Positions 44,568-54,800 of a stretch of DNA of 64,000 nt are shown one piece after another. The notes under the pieces were generated by a model. It ran no database searches, was not told where the DNA came from, and saw only the letters and a program-made list of their open reading frames with translations. The DNA comes from Paenibacillus harenae. GTDB lineage: Bacteria > Bacillota > Bacilli > Paenibacillales > Paenibacillaceae. The translations under genes and the position numbers were made by a program. The DNA is taken from assembly GCF_030812415.1 (NCBI RefSeq), contig NZ_JAUSST010000004.1, positions 558,001-622,000 on the forward strand. Direction: 5' to 3'. Numbering within the stretch: position 1 is the stretch's first letter; the number at the start of each line of letters is the position of its first letter.

Positions 44568-45905
44568 ATGACCATGAGGAAGTGGGCGAATGGGAGTCTC
44601 GTATTGTTGTCCGTTCTGTTCATTGCAGCGTTATGCTGCGTCGTTGCTTACCCTGAGTCGTGGTGGGCGCGCATGCTGCTGTACACGTTCGAGGCAGGTC
44701 TCGTTGGCGCTTTGGCAGACTTGTTCGCGGTGACCGTGCTGTTCCGGCATCCGTTTGGCATGAAGAAATTTCCGCATACGGCGATCATACCGAGGAATCG
44801 CGATAAGCTGGTGGACAGCGTTGTTCGCATGGTTGAAGAGCAACTGCTTAGCAAGGAGTCGCTCAAGGACAAAATAAAGCAATTCCACATCGTTGAGGCG
44901 TTGGTCGGATGGGTAGATCGCAGGCCAGACGGTTTCGTATCGGAACAAGGATGGGGCATTATTGCAACGCTACTGTCCAAGATCGACTTGGAAGGCGTAT
45001 CGGTTATGCTGGACGAGCAGGCGCGCAAAGGACTGCGGAAGGCGAACGTCTCCCCATATGCCGGAACGGCGCTCAAGTGGGTGCTTGAGAAGGGCGATCT
45101 CCAAGGCTGGATCGGGCAGATCGTCGATTTCGCGGCACAGCGGATAGCGGTCGAAGAGACAAAGCGGGCCATCAGGAATATGATGCATAAAGAGAAGGAC
45201 AAGTTCGAGAATACGGGCGGCACCGTGTCGAAATGGTTCAAGAGAATGGCCGTCATCGTCGCGGAATCGACAGACTCTCTCAATATAGACGATGCGGCGG
45301 AAGCGATGTACCGCGATATGCTGACTTTCATCGAGCAGCTTCGCAGTCCAGAGCATGAGCTTCGCGTTCTGGTATCGGATATGGTGCATAAGCTGGCTGA
45401 GGATCTTCAGCATAGCCAGGATCTGTCCGACACCGTAAACAGCTGGAAGAACGATGTGCTGGATAAGATTTCACTTCTACCGTCCATTCAATCGCTGCTC
45501 GGCTCTTTCAAGCAAATGCTGACCGAGGATGCGGAACTGAAATATATCGTGTTGGATCAACGCTCCGTCAATCATGAAGATATTAAGCGATGGGTCGGCG
45601 AGTTCGTTCAGGGCTATTGGGACTGGTTCAAGAGCAGCCAATCTTCGATGGATTGGCTGGAGGGCTACGTTCAGCAGTTCGTAGGCAAGCTGATCGAGAC
45701 ACAGCATGCTTTAGTCGGGATTATCGTGCGCAGGACGCTTGAGGATTACACCGAGGAGAAGCTCGTTACGTTCATCGAGAGCAAGGTGGAGATCGATCTG
45801 CAGCGAATCAGGCTCAATGGCGCGCTTATCGGCTCATTGGTGGGAGCGGGACTATTCGTTTTCCTTCACGGCGTATATCGTCCGTTATTGGATTGGTTGG
45901 CGTGA
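44568..45905 (+). CDS. DUF445 family membrane protein, second copy
   Basis: This 445-residue paralogue of the preceding protein has the same layout: N-terminal helices with VGALADLFAVTVLFRHPFG and I-P-R-N-R-D-K, a long helical middle, and a C-terminal LIGSLVGAGLFVFLHGVYR. Sequence identity to its neighbour is moderate in the motifs and low elsewhere, so the duplication is old. The two may form a hetero-oligomer; this is inference from the tandem arrangement. Confidence 0.9.
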   Translation: MTMRKWANGSLVLLSVLFIAALCCVVAYPESWWARMLLYTFEAGLVGALADLFAVTVLFRHPFGMKKFPHTAIIPRNRDKLVDSVVRMVEEQLLSKESLKDKIKQFHIVEALVGWVDRRPDGFVSEQGWGIIATLLSKIDLEGVSVMLDEQARKGLRKANVSPYAGTALKWVLEKGDLQGWIGQIVDFAAQRIAVEETKRAIRNMMHKEKDKFENTGGTVSKWFKRMAVIVAESTDSLNIDDAAEAMYRDMLTFIEQLRSPEHELRVLVSDMVHKLAEDLQHSQDLSDTVNSWKNDVLDKISLLPSIQSLLGSFKQMLTEDAELKYIVLDQRSVNHEDIKRWVGEFVQGYWDWFKSSQSSMDWLEGYVQQFVGKLIETQHALVGIIVRRTLEDYTEEKLVTFIESKVEIDLQRIRLNGALIGSLVGAGLFVFLHGVYRPLLDWLA

Positions 45906-45925
45906 GGGGATAAGCTTTTCAGTGT

Positions 45926-46049
45926 TTGCATTAACTTCGCTCTAGAACGGCTCGATTGGAGCCTTCCGAAACCAAGTTAATGCCGATATCCAACATAGAC
46001 TCGATATGCCCCCTACATCGGCAAAAGTTAATGCAATTATCCAATATAG
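45926..46049. repeat. Short intergenic repeats with AAGTTAATGC core
   Basis: AAGTTAATGC begins two 25-base direct repeats (45974-45998 and 46025-46049, about 21 of 25 identical, 51-base period), and an inverted copy (GCATTAACTT) lies at 45928-45937. They fall in a gene-free 235-base spacer. Function unknown. Confidence 0.65.
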
Positions 46050-46102
46050 CCGATCGTCACGACGGCAACCACGCACCGCAACGAACATGGGGACAACGTT
46101 TA

Positions 46103-46137
46103 AGCTCGTCTTGCTTATTAGCAGACGAGCTTTTTTG
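46103..46137. terminator. Convergent terminator
   Basis: AAGCTCGTCTTGC pairs with GCAGACGAGCTT, followed by TTTTT, between the second DUF445 gene and the convergent AraC gene. Confidence 0.85.
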
Positions 46138-46140
46138 TTG

Positions 46141-47016
46141 TTAAGCGTTGAGCTTGGATTGGCGATATTCGGTAGGGGTAATCCCTTTGTATTCGCGGAA
46201 TAGACGGCCGAACACGTTGTACGAGCTGAAGCCGACTTCGAGCGCGATATCGAGAATGCTCATGTCGGTTGCGCTGAGCAAGGCGCAGGCATGGCGAATT
46301 CGGATTTTGTGAAGCAAATGGAGAAAGTTGATGCCTGCATGCTTCTTGATATCGACGCTAAGTCTGGATGGAGGAATGCGGAAGTGCTCGGACAAGCCGG
46401 ATAACGACAGATCTTCGCGGTAGTGATAGTGAATGTATTCGATAACGGGCCAGATCGAGCCGTTGCCCGCAAGGTAAGCCCGCTCCTGCGAGTCCGTGCC
46501 TTGCCGCGACACCCGAATCCGCTGGAACAGCATTAGGATTTCATGAAGCTTCAAGGCGAGCAGCTCGTTGCGGAAGTGATGGGTCTGGTTGTATTCGTTA
46601 TAAAGGCTCAGCATCAGCTTCTCGAACTGCACCAATTCGTCGTTCTCCAGATGCAAGAACGGCTGTTGATTTTCCGTTAGCAGCGATTGCAAGTACGGGG
46701 AGCCGGTCTTAACCGATGAGACGAGCAGCTCCATGGCGAACATGCAGTTGAACAGCCGGATCGGAGCCTGGGAATACGTAACGATGTCATGAACCTGATA
46801 GGGGAGCAAAAAGGTGAAGGTGCCTCGCCTCATCGGATGACGGATGCCGTTGATCGTTTCATGGCCTTCGCCCTCGATCACGAGCGAGCATTCCAGAAAG
46901 TCATGACGATGCGCGGGGAAGGAGTGGCGGACCTCGTTGATAGACACATAGAAGGGGAAATCCGCAGCAATCATTTCATAATCGGATAAGTCTTTGTTCA
47001 TCGGAAAAATCGTCAT
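46141..47016 (-). CDS. AraC family regulator divergent from the glycan locus
   Basis: 291 residues from the ATG at 47016, which has AGGAGGG seven bases before it; the frame continues upstream to 47202 through the promoter and is not coding. The N-terminal cupin domain (FPAHRHDFLECSLVIEGEG) has the His-x-His sugar-pocket pattern of AraC/RhaR-like sensors. The C-terminal pair of helix-turn-helix motifs is LSLSGLSEHFRIPPSRLSVD and MSILDIALEVGFSSYNVFGR. It most likely controls the divergent GH130/transport operon. Confidence 0.9.
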   Translation of the reverse strand: MTIFPMNKDLSDYEMIAADFPFYVSINEVRHSFPAHRHDFLECSLVIEGEGHETINGIRHPMRRGTFTFLLPYQVHDIVTYSQAPIRLFNCMFAMELLVSSVKTGSPYLQSLLTENQQPFLHLENDELVQFEKLMLSLYNEYNQTHHFRNELLALKLHEILMLFQRIRVSRQGTDSQERAYLAGNGSIWPVIEYIHYHYREDLSLSGLSEHFRIPPSRLSVDIKKHAGINFLHLLHKIRIRHACALLSATDMSILDIALEVGFSSYNVFGRLFREYKGITPTEYRQSKLNA

Positions 47017-47086
47017 GATGAACCCTCCTAAAATTCGAGTAAAAATTAGTGTGTTGACAACAATTTTTGCACCATTCACGGTGTGA

Positions 47087-47095
47087 TTATACCAT
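47087..47095 (-). promoter_or_regulatory. Extended -10 promoter of the AraC gene
   Basis: On the minus strand the sequence TGGTATAAT is a perfect -10 with a TG extension, about 75 bases from the AraC start. The same bases on the plus strand include TATACCAT, a weak -10 for the GH130 operon (TTGCAC 17 bases upstream). Confidence 0.55.
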
Positions 47096-47105
47096 AAACT
47101 GTGTT

Positions 47106-47120
47106 TGTAAGCGCTAAACA
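47106..47120 (+). promoter_or_regulatory. Catabolite-responsive-element-like site
   Basis: TTGTAAGCGCTAAACA resembles the cre consensus TGWAARCGYTWWCA but has one extra base in the right half. It lies just after the expected transcription start of the GH130 operon and just upstream of the AraC promoter, so CcpA could repress both when glucose is present. Inferred. Confidence 0.5.
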
Positions 47121-47149
47121 TTTTGCAGAACATCAAGGAGGATTTATCC

Positions 47150-48157
47150 ATGTCATTACCGCCAATCGGCTTGATCGGAGAGCTAGCATCAAGCCCGGTC
47201 ATCCTGCGTCACCCGAACAATCCCATTCTCACGAGAGAGGATGTTCCTTACAATCCCGCGCTCGTATTCAACGCAGGCGTAACCAAATTCCAGGGCCAAT
47301 ACGTCATGGTGTTCCGTAACGATTACGGTCAACCGGACAAGCAAACGCTCTCCCACTACGGAACGACGAACCTCGGCCTGGCGTTCAGCCGCGACGGCAC
47401 CCGATGGGATGTGAGACCCGATCCGATCTTCGATCTAAGGGACGAGGAGATCATACGTACTTACGATCCGAGGTTAACCGTCATCGATGGGCGTTGCTAC
47501 ATGTGCTTCGCGGTCGATACGCTGCACGGCATACGCGGCGGCATCGCGGTGACCGACGATTTCGAGCATTTCGAAGTGCTGAGCATGAGCGCGCCGGATA
47601 ACCGGAACATGGTGTTGTTCCCCGAGAAGATCGGCGGCCGCTATGTAAGACTGGAGAGACCGTTCACGATCTACAGCCGCGAAGGCAAGGAACGGTTCGA
47701 CATCTGGATCTCGGATTCGGCCGATTTGAAGGATTGGGGCAATTCCGACCTGCTGCTCCCCGTCGAACGGGTGCCGTTCGCGAATACGAAGCTTGGACCG
47801 GCAGCGCCGCCGATCAAGACGAAGAAGGGCTGGCTGACGACGTTCCATGCGGTCGACATCGACCCGTCCCGCGGCAAGAACGGCTGGGAGGATAGTTGGA
47901 AGAAGCGGTATTCGGCAGGACTTATGCTGCTTGACCTCGATAATCCGAAGAAAATCGTCGGGCTGTACGAAGAGCCGCTGATCGCGCCGGATGCTTCTTA
48001 CGAGAAGGACGGGGGATTCCGTAATCACGTCGTTTTCCCGGGCGGCATGATCCTGGAAGATTCGGGCGAGGTGAAGATCTACTACGGGGCGGGAGACACG
48101 TACGAATGCTTGGCAAGCGCGCATGTGGACGATCTGCTCAGCCTGGTCCTGAAATAG
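47150..48157 (+). CDS. GH130 family glycoside phosphorylase/hydrolase
   Basis: 335 residues from the ATG at 47150 (AAGGAGG, eight bases). The five-bladed propeller pattern of GH130 is clear: RHPNNPILTREDVPYNPALV, then QGQYVMVFRNDYG and RTYDPRLTVIDGRCYMCFAV with the catalytic-region Asp, then HVVFPGG near the end. There is no signal peptide, so it acts inside the cell. Family members phosphorolyse or hydrolyse beta-mannosides. It is the first gene of the operon, followed 31 bases later by the permease genes, so it probably processes the imported oligosaccharide. Confidence 0.88.
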   Translation: MSLPPIGLIGELASSPVILRHPNNPILTREDVPYNPALVFNAGVTKFQGQYVMVFRNDYGQPDKQTLSHYGTTNLGLAFSRDGTRWDVRPDPIFDLRDEEIIRTYDPRLTVIDGRCYMCFAVDTLHGIRGGIAVTDDFEHFEVLSMSAPDNRNMVLFPEKIGGRYVRLERPFTIYSREGKERFDIWISDSADLKDWGNSDLLLPVERVPFANTKLGPAAPPIKTKKGWLTTFHAVDIDPSRGKNGWEDSWKKRYSAGLMLLDLDNPKKIVGLYEEPLIAPDASYEKDGGFRNHVVFPGGMILEDSGEVKIYYGAGDTYECLASAHVDDLLSLVLK

Positions 48158-48188
48158 TTATTTCGCTTAAAGGATGGAGGTGTGCAAT

Positions 48189-49109
48189 TTGTTTGCGACA
48201 AGCATGAAGAAGTCATTCCGTTATTTGAACAAAAAGAAATATTTGTACCTGCTGCTGATGCCCGGCATTATTTATTTTCTCGTCTTCAACTATGTGCCGA
48301 TGTACGGGGTCATTATCGCTTTCAAAGATTTCAACTTTGCCAAGGGCATTTGGAACAGCGCTTGGATCGGCTTCGAGAACTTCCGGTACATGTTCGGGCT
48401 GAGCGATTTCTATACCGTTTTTTGGAACTCGCTGTATTTAAGTTTCCTGAAGCTGGCCATCGGATTCCCGTTTCCGATCCTTCTAGCTTTATTCCTGAAC
48501 GAAATGAGAAACCGGACTTATCAGAAAATAACGCAAACGATCATTTATCTTCCGCACTTCATCTCCTGGGTCGTCATCGGCGGCATCTTGGTCAACTTCC
48601 TGTCGCCATCCTGGGGCGTGCTCAATCTGTTTCTGAAGCAGCTCGGAATCGAGCCGATCTTCTTCCTAGCCGACAATGACTACTTCCGCCCGCTCGTCGT
48701 GCTCAGCAGCGTTTGGAAGGACTCCGGCTGGGAAAGCATCATCTACCTGGCCGCGATCGTCTCCATCAATTCGGAATTGTACGAGGCGGCAGGCATCGAC
48801 GGCGCCAGCCGTCTGCAGAGACTATGGTACGTGACCATACCTAGCATCAAATCGACGATCATCATTTTGCTTATACTTCGGCTTGGCCACATCATGAACA
48901 ACGGCTTCGAGCAAATATTCGTGCTTCAGAATCCGATGAATCTAGGCGTCTCCGAAGTGTTCGAAACGTACGCGTACCGGGTAGGCATACTCGGCGGAAG
49001 GTTCTCCTTCGGCGCCACGGTCGGCTTGTTCACCTCCGTCATCGGCCTGATCTTCCTGCTCGCCAGCAACAGGATTGCGAAGTTTATGAAGGAAGACGGG
49101 ATATGGTGA
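48189..49109 (+). CDS. LplB-type sugar ABC permease, second cassette
   Basis: 306 residues from the TTG at 48189 (GGAGGTG, six bases before); ATG 48174 overlaps that site and ATG 48204 is a further option. It has six helices, with YLLLMPGIIYFLVFNYVPMY at the N-terminus and the EAA loop ELYEAAGIDGASRLQRLWYV. It pairs with the permease at 49156. Confidence 0.9.
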   Translation: MFATSMKKSFRYLNKKKYLYLLLMPGIIYFLVFNYVPMYGVIIAFKDFNFAKGIWNSAWIGFENFRYMFGLSDFYTVFWNSLYLSFLKLAIGFPFPILLALFLNEMRNRTYQKITQTIIYLPHFISWVVIGGILVNFLSPSWGVLNLFLKQLGIEPIFFLADNDYFRPLVVLSSVWKDSGWESIIYLAAIVSINSELYEAAGIDGASRLQRLWYVTIPSIKSTIIILLILRLGHIMNNGFEQIFVLQNPMNLGVSEVFETYAYRVGILGGRFSFGATVGLFTSVIGLIFLLASNRIAKFMKEDGIW

Positions 49110-49155
49110 TGCGGACATCCGTTGCCTGCGGCATATCGACAGGAGGTAATATCTC

Positions 49156-50028
49156 ATGAATATCAGATCCAGAGGGGATAAGCTGTTCGACATCGTCAAT
49201 TACACATGCCTCACGTTGTTCGCGCTTGCCTGTCTCTTTCCTTTCTTTTATGTAGCCGCTTTCTCGGTTACGCCTTATAACGAATATTTGGCCAATCCGC
49301 TAAAGCTGATCCCTAATAAGCTGGAGTTCAGCGCGTATACCCAAATTTTCAAGATGGATCAGCTGTGGACCGGATATCGCAATACGATCATCATTACGGT
49401 GCTCGGCGTGTGCATCAACATTTTCCTTATGATCATTACGGCCTATCCGCTCTCGAAGCGGGACTTGAAGGGCCGGAGCTTCGCGCTCGTTCTCATTACG
49501 TTCACGATGTTTTTCAACGGCGGTCTAATTCCGAACTTCTACTTGATCAAATCGCTTGACATGTATAACACGCTGTGGAGCCTTGTGCTGCCAAACGCGC
49601 TCGGTGCCTATAACCTGCTGCTGATGAAAAACTTTATCGGCAACATTCCGCCAAGCCTGGAAGAGTCAGCCTCCATTGACGGCGCGAACGAGCTGCGGAT
49701 CTTGTTCCGCATCATCGTGCCGCTGTCGAAGCCGGCCATCGCCACATTCGTTATTTTTCATGCGGTAACGCAATGGAACACGTTCTTCAACGCCATCATC
49801 TATACGTCCAAGAGAGACCTGTGGCCGCTGATGCTCATCGTCAGGGACATGGTCGTCGACAGCGGCGGCGTCGCCAAGGACGTGATGGACGCGGGAACGT
49901 CCGGCGTAACCGAGTTTACGATCAAGATGGCGATCATTATTTTCTCCACGCTGCCGATCATTCTGGTGTACCCGTTCATGCAGAAGTACTTCATGAAGGG
50001 CATACTCGTCGGTTCTATTAAAGGGTAA
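49156..50028 (+). CDS. YtcP/CarB-type sugar ABC permease, second cassette
   Basis: 290 residues, ATG after AGGAGG. It has six helices, the EAA loop SLEESASIDGANELRILFRI and the C-terminal FMKGILVGSIKG signature of the CarB group. With the preceding permease and the lipoprotein at 50115 it forms the second importer; the ATPase is again encoded elsewhere. Confidence 0.9.
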   Translation: MNIRSRGDKLFDIVNYTCLTLFALACLFPFFYVAAFSVTPYNEYLANPLKLIPNKLEFSAYTQIFKMDQLWTGYRNTIIITVLGVCINIFLMIITAYPLSKRDLKGRSFALVLITFTMFFNGGLIPNFYLIKSLDMYNTLWSLVLPNALGAYNLLLMKNFIGNIPPSLEESASIDGANELRILFRIIVPLSKPAIATFVIFHAVTQWNTFFNAIIYTSKRDLWPLMLIVRDMVVDSGGVAKDVMDAGTSGVTEFTIKMAIIIFSTLPIILVYPFMQKYFMKGILVGSIKG

Positions 50029-50114
50029 AAGCGGGCGTTTTTCCGATTCTACCGGTTAAATCTGCGGTTAGCGCCGCGGTTTAATATAATACGATGACTA
50101 AAGGGGAGAAGGAC

Positions 50115-51725
50115 ATGGTTACAAAAAAGCACCGTACCGCTAAAACGCTCATTTCCTTGTTGATTCTGGCTATGGCGTTGGCAGCCTGCAGCTCGGGCGA
50201 CAACGGCGGCAATTCGAATGAAGGCAGCACGAACGCGCCGAAATCGTCCAATGAAGCAAGTGAGCAGCCAGCGGATGATAAGCCGGTTACGATCAAAATG
50301 TTCAACAGGGTTAACGCGGAGATCGTTCTCAAAGATAACCCGGTTATAGCCGAGGTCGAGAAAATCGCGAACGTGAAGCTGGAAATCGAAGCGCCGCCGA
50401 TCAACAACTACGTCGACAAGCTGCAGGTGCTGATGGCGTCCGGCGATCTTCCAGACGTGATCTACAACTGGGGTACAGCGGGCAACGGCGCCGACGCGAA
50501 TATGGAGAAATGGGCGCAGAACGGCTTGCTCGAGCCGCTCGACGACAAAATCGCGAATTATCCGAACTTGATGAAAAACATTTCGCCGGACATGTGGAAC
50601 GCGGTCAAATCGGTTAACGACGGCAAAACGTACATCATTCCGAGAACGAATGCCGTCAACCACTGGGGCTACATGATCAACCGGCAATGGCTCGATAAAG
50701 TGAGTCTGCAAGCGCCGACGACGCTCGACGAGCTGACCAGCGTGTGCAAGGCGTTCACGGAACAGGATCCGGACGGCAACGGCCAGAAGGACACCTATTG
50801 CCTAAGTTTCTCCGGACCGGACCTCGGCCGCAATACGATTTGGAATGCATCGAACTTCCTGACTGCAGCCTTCGGTCTTCCGGTGGTGGACGGCGTGAAG
50901 GACGCAGACGGAACGTACAAGATCAGAGAGAAAATGTCGGGTTACCTTCCTTACTTGACGTACTTGAAGAAGCTGAACGACGAGAAGCTGATCGATCCCG
51001 AATTCCTGATCAACAAAATTTACGTCGACCAAGAGAAGCTGAACCAGAACCGAATAGGCATCATTTATGCGCATCAAAGCACCGTTCTCGGCAACATTAG
51101 CAAAGACCCTGAATCCGACAAAAAGTATACGTACCATGGCGTATTGAAGGATGCGAACGGCGTTGCCGCCGACTGGGTTACGCCTGCGATGTGGGGCGGC
51201 TGGATGATCCCGAAAGGATCGAAAAACGTCGATGACGTTCTCGCTTTTCTGGATTGGGGCAATACAGCCGAAGCGAACGCGCTGTTCCAATTGGGCGTGA
51301 AGGGCGTTACGTATGACAGCTATGATCCGGCTACGAAAGCGATAACGCGTACCGACGAGCAAACGACTTTGCTGTCGACGCTTACGAGCAGCTATATGAC
51401 ACCGGCCAATGCGATCAACGGGGAAGGCGCATCGATCGTCAACGCAACGACGCCGGAACGCATTAATCTGTACAAAACGCAGCTGGACGCGGCACTCGGC
51501 CAAATGACTGTCGTGAACGTGCCTGCCGTCAGAGCGCCGAAAATCGCGAACTTGAACAGCACGATTCCGGATCTCGTAAAGGAGAAGGACGATAACGAAA
51601 TTAAGTTTATTACGGGCGCAATCAACGAGCAACAGTTCAAGGAGTTCCTGGAGAAGGAATGGTACCCGGCTACAGCGGATGCCGAAGCGGAATACGTGAC
51701 CTTCATGACCTCGCTCGGCGAGTAA
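50115..51725 (+). CDS. Sugar-binding lipoprotein, second cassette
   Basis: 536 residues from the ATG at 50115 (AGGGGAGAAGG). The signal peptide ends in the lipobox LAAC, then a Gly/Asn/Ser linker. The mature domain has the LplA-like pattern (QVLMASGDLPDVIYNWG) and several aromatic residues in the likely cleft. It ends the transporter operon and is followed by a long hairpin. Confidence 0.9.
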   Translation: MVTKKHRTAKTLISLLILAMALAACSSGDNGGNSNEGSTNAPKSSNEASEQPADDKPVTIKMFNRVNAEIVLKDNPVIAEVEKIANVKLEIEAPPINNYVDKLQVLMASGDLPDVIYNWGTAGNGADANMEKWAQNGLLEPLDDKIANYPNLMKNISPDMWNAVKSVNDGKTYIIPRTNAVNHWGYMINRQWLDKVSLQAPTTLDELTSVCKAFTEQDPDGNGQKDTYCLSFSGPDLGRNTIWNASNFLTAAFGLPVVDGVKDADGTYKIREKMSGYLPYLTYLKKLNDEKLIDPEFLINKIYVDQEKLNQNRIGIIYAHQSTVLGNISKDPESDKKYTYHGVLKDANGVAADWVTPAMWGGWMIPKGSKNVDDVLAFLDWGNTAEANALFQLGVKGVTYDSYDPATKAITRTDEQTTLLSTLTSSYMTPANAINGEGASIVNATTPERINLYKTQLDAALGQMTVVNVPAVRAPKIANLNSTIPDLVKEKDDNEIKFITGAINEQQFKEFLEKEWYPATADAEAEYVTFMTSLGE

Positions 51726-51766
51726 GGCTAGGCTGCAGAAACAACATCTAAAAACAACGGCTTCAT

Positions 51767-51830
51767 ACCCGCAAATTACAGCGAAGACTCTCATCAATGG
51801 GAACCCAATTGCGCTGTGGTTTGCGGGTTT
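51767..51830 (+). terminator. Long hairpin after the second binding protein
   Basis: ACCCGCAAATTACAGCG pairs with CGCTGTGGTTTGCGGGT (two mismatches). The T-run is weak (TTTATT), so it may attenuate rather than fully stop transcription into the glycosidase gene. Confidence 0.55.
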
Positions 51831-51861
51831 ATTCATTCGACTATCGAAAGGGGTTGCAATT

Positions 51862-54800
51862 GTGTTAAAGAATGGTATCCGCAGTTTGTTCTGTCTCATT
51901 CTCGCAGTCGTGTTAAGCATGTCGAGTATTCCGTTTGTACCGAATGGATCGGTTCAGACGGCAGAAGCAGCCGGTTCGACGATCACCAAGAGCGGCAATA
52001 CATGGACGCTGGAAAACGACGTGCTAAGGGTCGTGCTCTCCTTCGCAAGCGGCAGCGCACAGATGACAAGCTTCTACAACAAGGAAGCGGGCAAGGAATA
52101 CTTAACCGGAAGCGGCAGCAATTATTTATTTTATTACAACTACGGCGGAAGCGATCTGTATTCCAACGACGGCGGATGGACGCTAGGGGCGGATACGATC
52201 AGCAACATCTCTTTATTCAGCACAACTTGGGGCAAAAGGCTTGAAATCCCGATAACAAGAACTTCGCCCCAGAACGTAACGGTAACGCTGCGATTCGAAA
52301 TGTATAACGATCGTGCGGGTCTCAAATACTCCAACCTGATCAAAAACAACAGCACGTCGAATAAAACGATTACGGCTTCGGACATTATCGCGCTTAACTT
52401 TCCGAACGATCCCCACACGCTGCATTACGTTCCGAACATGACCTGGAGCAGCACAACGGGCGCGCTGCCGATGAACGCGGGGAAAAACGCCATCACGAGA
52501 TACAACACCGGCGATGGCTGGACGCTTCAGCCGGAGATGAACTGGAAGACCCAAGGCGCGCCGGACAACTTCCCGTTCGCGGGCATTAACGCATGGAGCG
52601 GCATATCCGGCGTCAAGGTTTCGACGAATCCCGGATCTCTGCAGCTCGTGTTGTTCCCGAACGAGCAATTCGAATATATTTCCGTCAACATGACCGCTTT
52701 CAAGGGCGATAGCATGGACGGCAGGATGGCCGTCGAGGAGCATTTCCGCAAAAGGTTCAAATACCATCATACGACGTCCGTCTTCACGACCAACGATTGG
52801 GAATGGCTGAACAACCGGAACGAAGCTTATTATCGCAACACCGTTATTCCGAAGGCGACGCAGGCCGGCATGGACATGGTCATGGTCGACGACTTCTGGA
52901 ACACGACGAGAGATACGACGACAGCCGCGAGCTCCTTCACGACGAATCTTGCCGCGCTGACAGACACGATCGTTGACGCAGGGATGCGTTTCGGCATCTG
53001 GTTCAGCATGACCGGAGACAATCATAATGCGGGCCGGGATTTGGCCGACCCGGCCAATATCGAATTCAAGCGCAGCCAAGTCGAAGACTACATGATTCCG
53101 AACTACCATCTGTCTCATCAGATGATCGATCTGACCGAATTCTGGCCGAACACGGCAGCAACGTCAACGTCACATCCAAGCGATAGCGTATACCGCAAAA
53201 ACGTGCTTGTCCGAGATTACAACAACGATATCGTCTCGCGTCATCCCGACTTCTTGACGAAGTTGACAAGCGAGGTCGATATTTATCCGACGCAAGGAGA
53301 CCGTAATGTCGGCTTGCTGCATATCGGCGACAACGGCTTCGTATCATCGAAAGGCAACGTTGATAAGAGCATGCTGATCGCAACGAACAGCTTCGGGTAT
53401 TTGCCGCTTAACTCCGTTTATTACGGCGGGCTTACGACCGGCAAGGTAGAAGATTATTATTCGTATATGCCCGCCCGCGTCATCAAGTTCGCGAAGGATC
53501 CGGGAACGTGGAGCGCGGCCGGCATCAGCACGCTGAAGAAGTTCAACGATTGGCGGAAAAACCCGCGCATCAAAGAACTTACGGACGGCATCATCCGGCC
53601 GCTGTACGCCGGACCGAACTACGATACGTCGGGTCCTTACGCCTGGATGTACGCCCCGGACGATATGAGCAAAGCGCTTGTCATCGCAACCGCCGGCAAC
53701 GAGGCCGCGGCGCCGGACGAGTTCACGCTTGACCTGCGCTGGCTCGACGACAACAAGACGTATTTGGTGGAAGACGTCACGATGAACGACAGCGGCGCTA
53801 TCCATTACAAATACAAGGGCAGATTCACGGGGGCCGAGTTGAAGTCGCCTGGTCTGACCGTCAACTTCAAGGAAAACACGTCCAGAGGCAAGGCGTTCTG
53901 GATTCAAGAGGACAACGGCTCCGACATGCAGGTACTGTATGCCGACGAGTATATAACTTCTTTTACCACGTCTGCAGGTACTTCCAGCCTTACGATTAAC
54001 GCGACAGGACCGGTGGGCAAGACGGGGAAAGCAGTTGTGTATGATCGTACGGCGAACAAAACAATTATCGCCGATGTCGCGATCGGCTCCGGCGGCAGCG
54101 GCAGCGTAACGGTAGAATCCGGCTTCAAGCATGAGGCGGAAGGCCTGCCTTTGACGCTTTCCAGCGGCGGCACTTCCTCGAACGGAAGCGACGCGGCGGC
54201 AAGCGGAGGATCGCTCAGCTACGCCAATACCAACGCCGTGGGCGGCTATGCCGACTATACGGTCAACGTGCCAAGCTCCGGCACGTACAACGTGAAGGTA
54301 AGGGTGAAGAAACATCCGGATCGCGGCATTGCGCAGCTGTATATCGACGGGGTGGCGGTAGGCACGCCGATCGACCAATACGCCAGCACGCAAGGCTATG
54401 TCGAAGTAAATCTGGGGGATTACGCATTCACCTCTGCGGGAGACAAAAATTTCCGCTTCCAGCTTACGGGCAAAAATCCGGCCAGCTCGCAGTATACGAT
54501 TGCGACGGATACGATCCGGTTGACGTACCGGTCGCCGGATATGCAGCTTCCGCCGCAAATCTACGAGCCGGTCAAATATGAGGCGGAAAGCGCAACGACG
54601 ACGGTGTCTTCGGGAGGAACGAATACGGACGGCACCGATACGTCCGCAAGCGGCGGCGCATTGAACTATGCCAATCCGGTCAGCGTCGGCGGCTGGGTGC
54701 AATACGCGCTTAATGTGCCGGCTGCAGGGACATATAACGTGAAGATTCAAGTGAAGAAGCATCCGGATCGCGGAATCGCGCAGCTTTACATCGACGGGGC

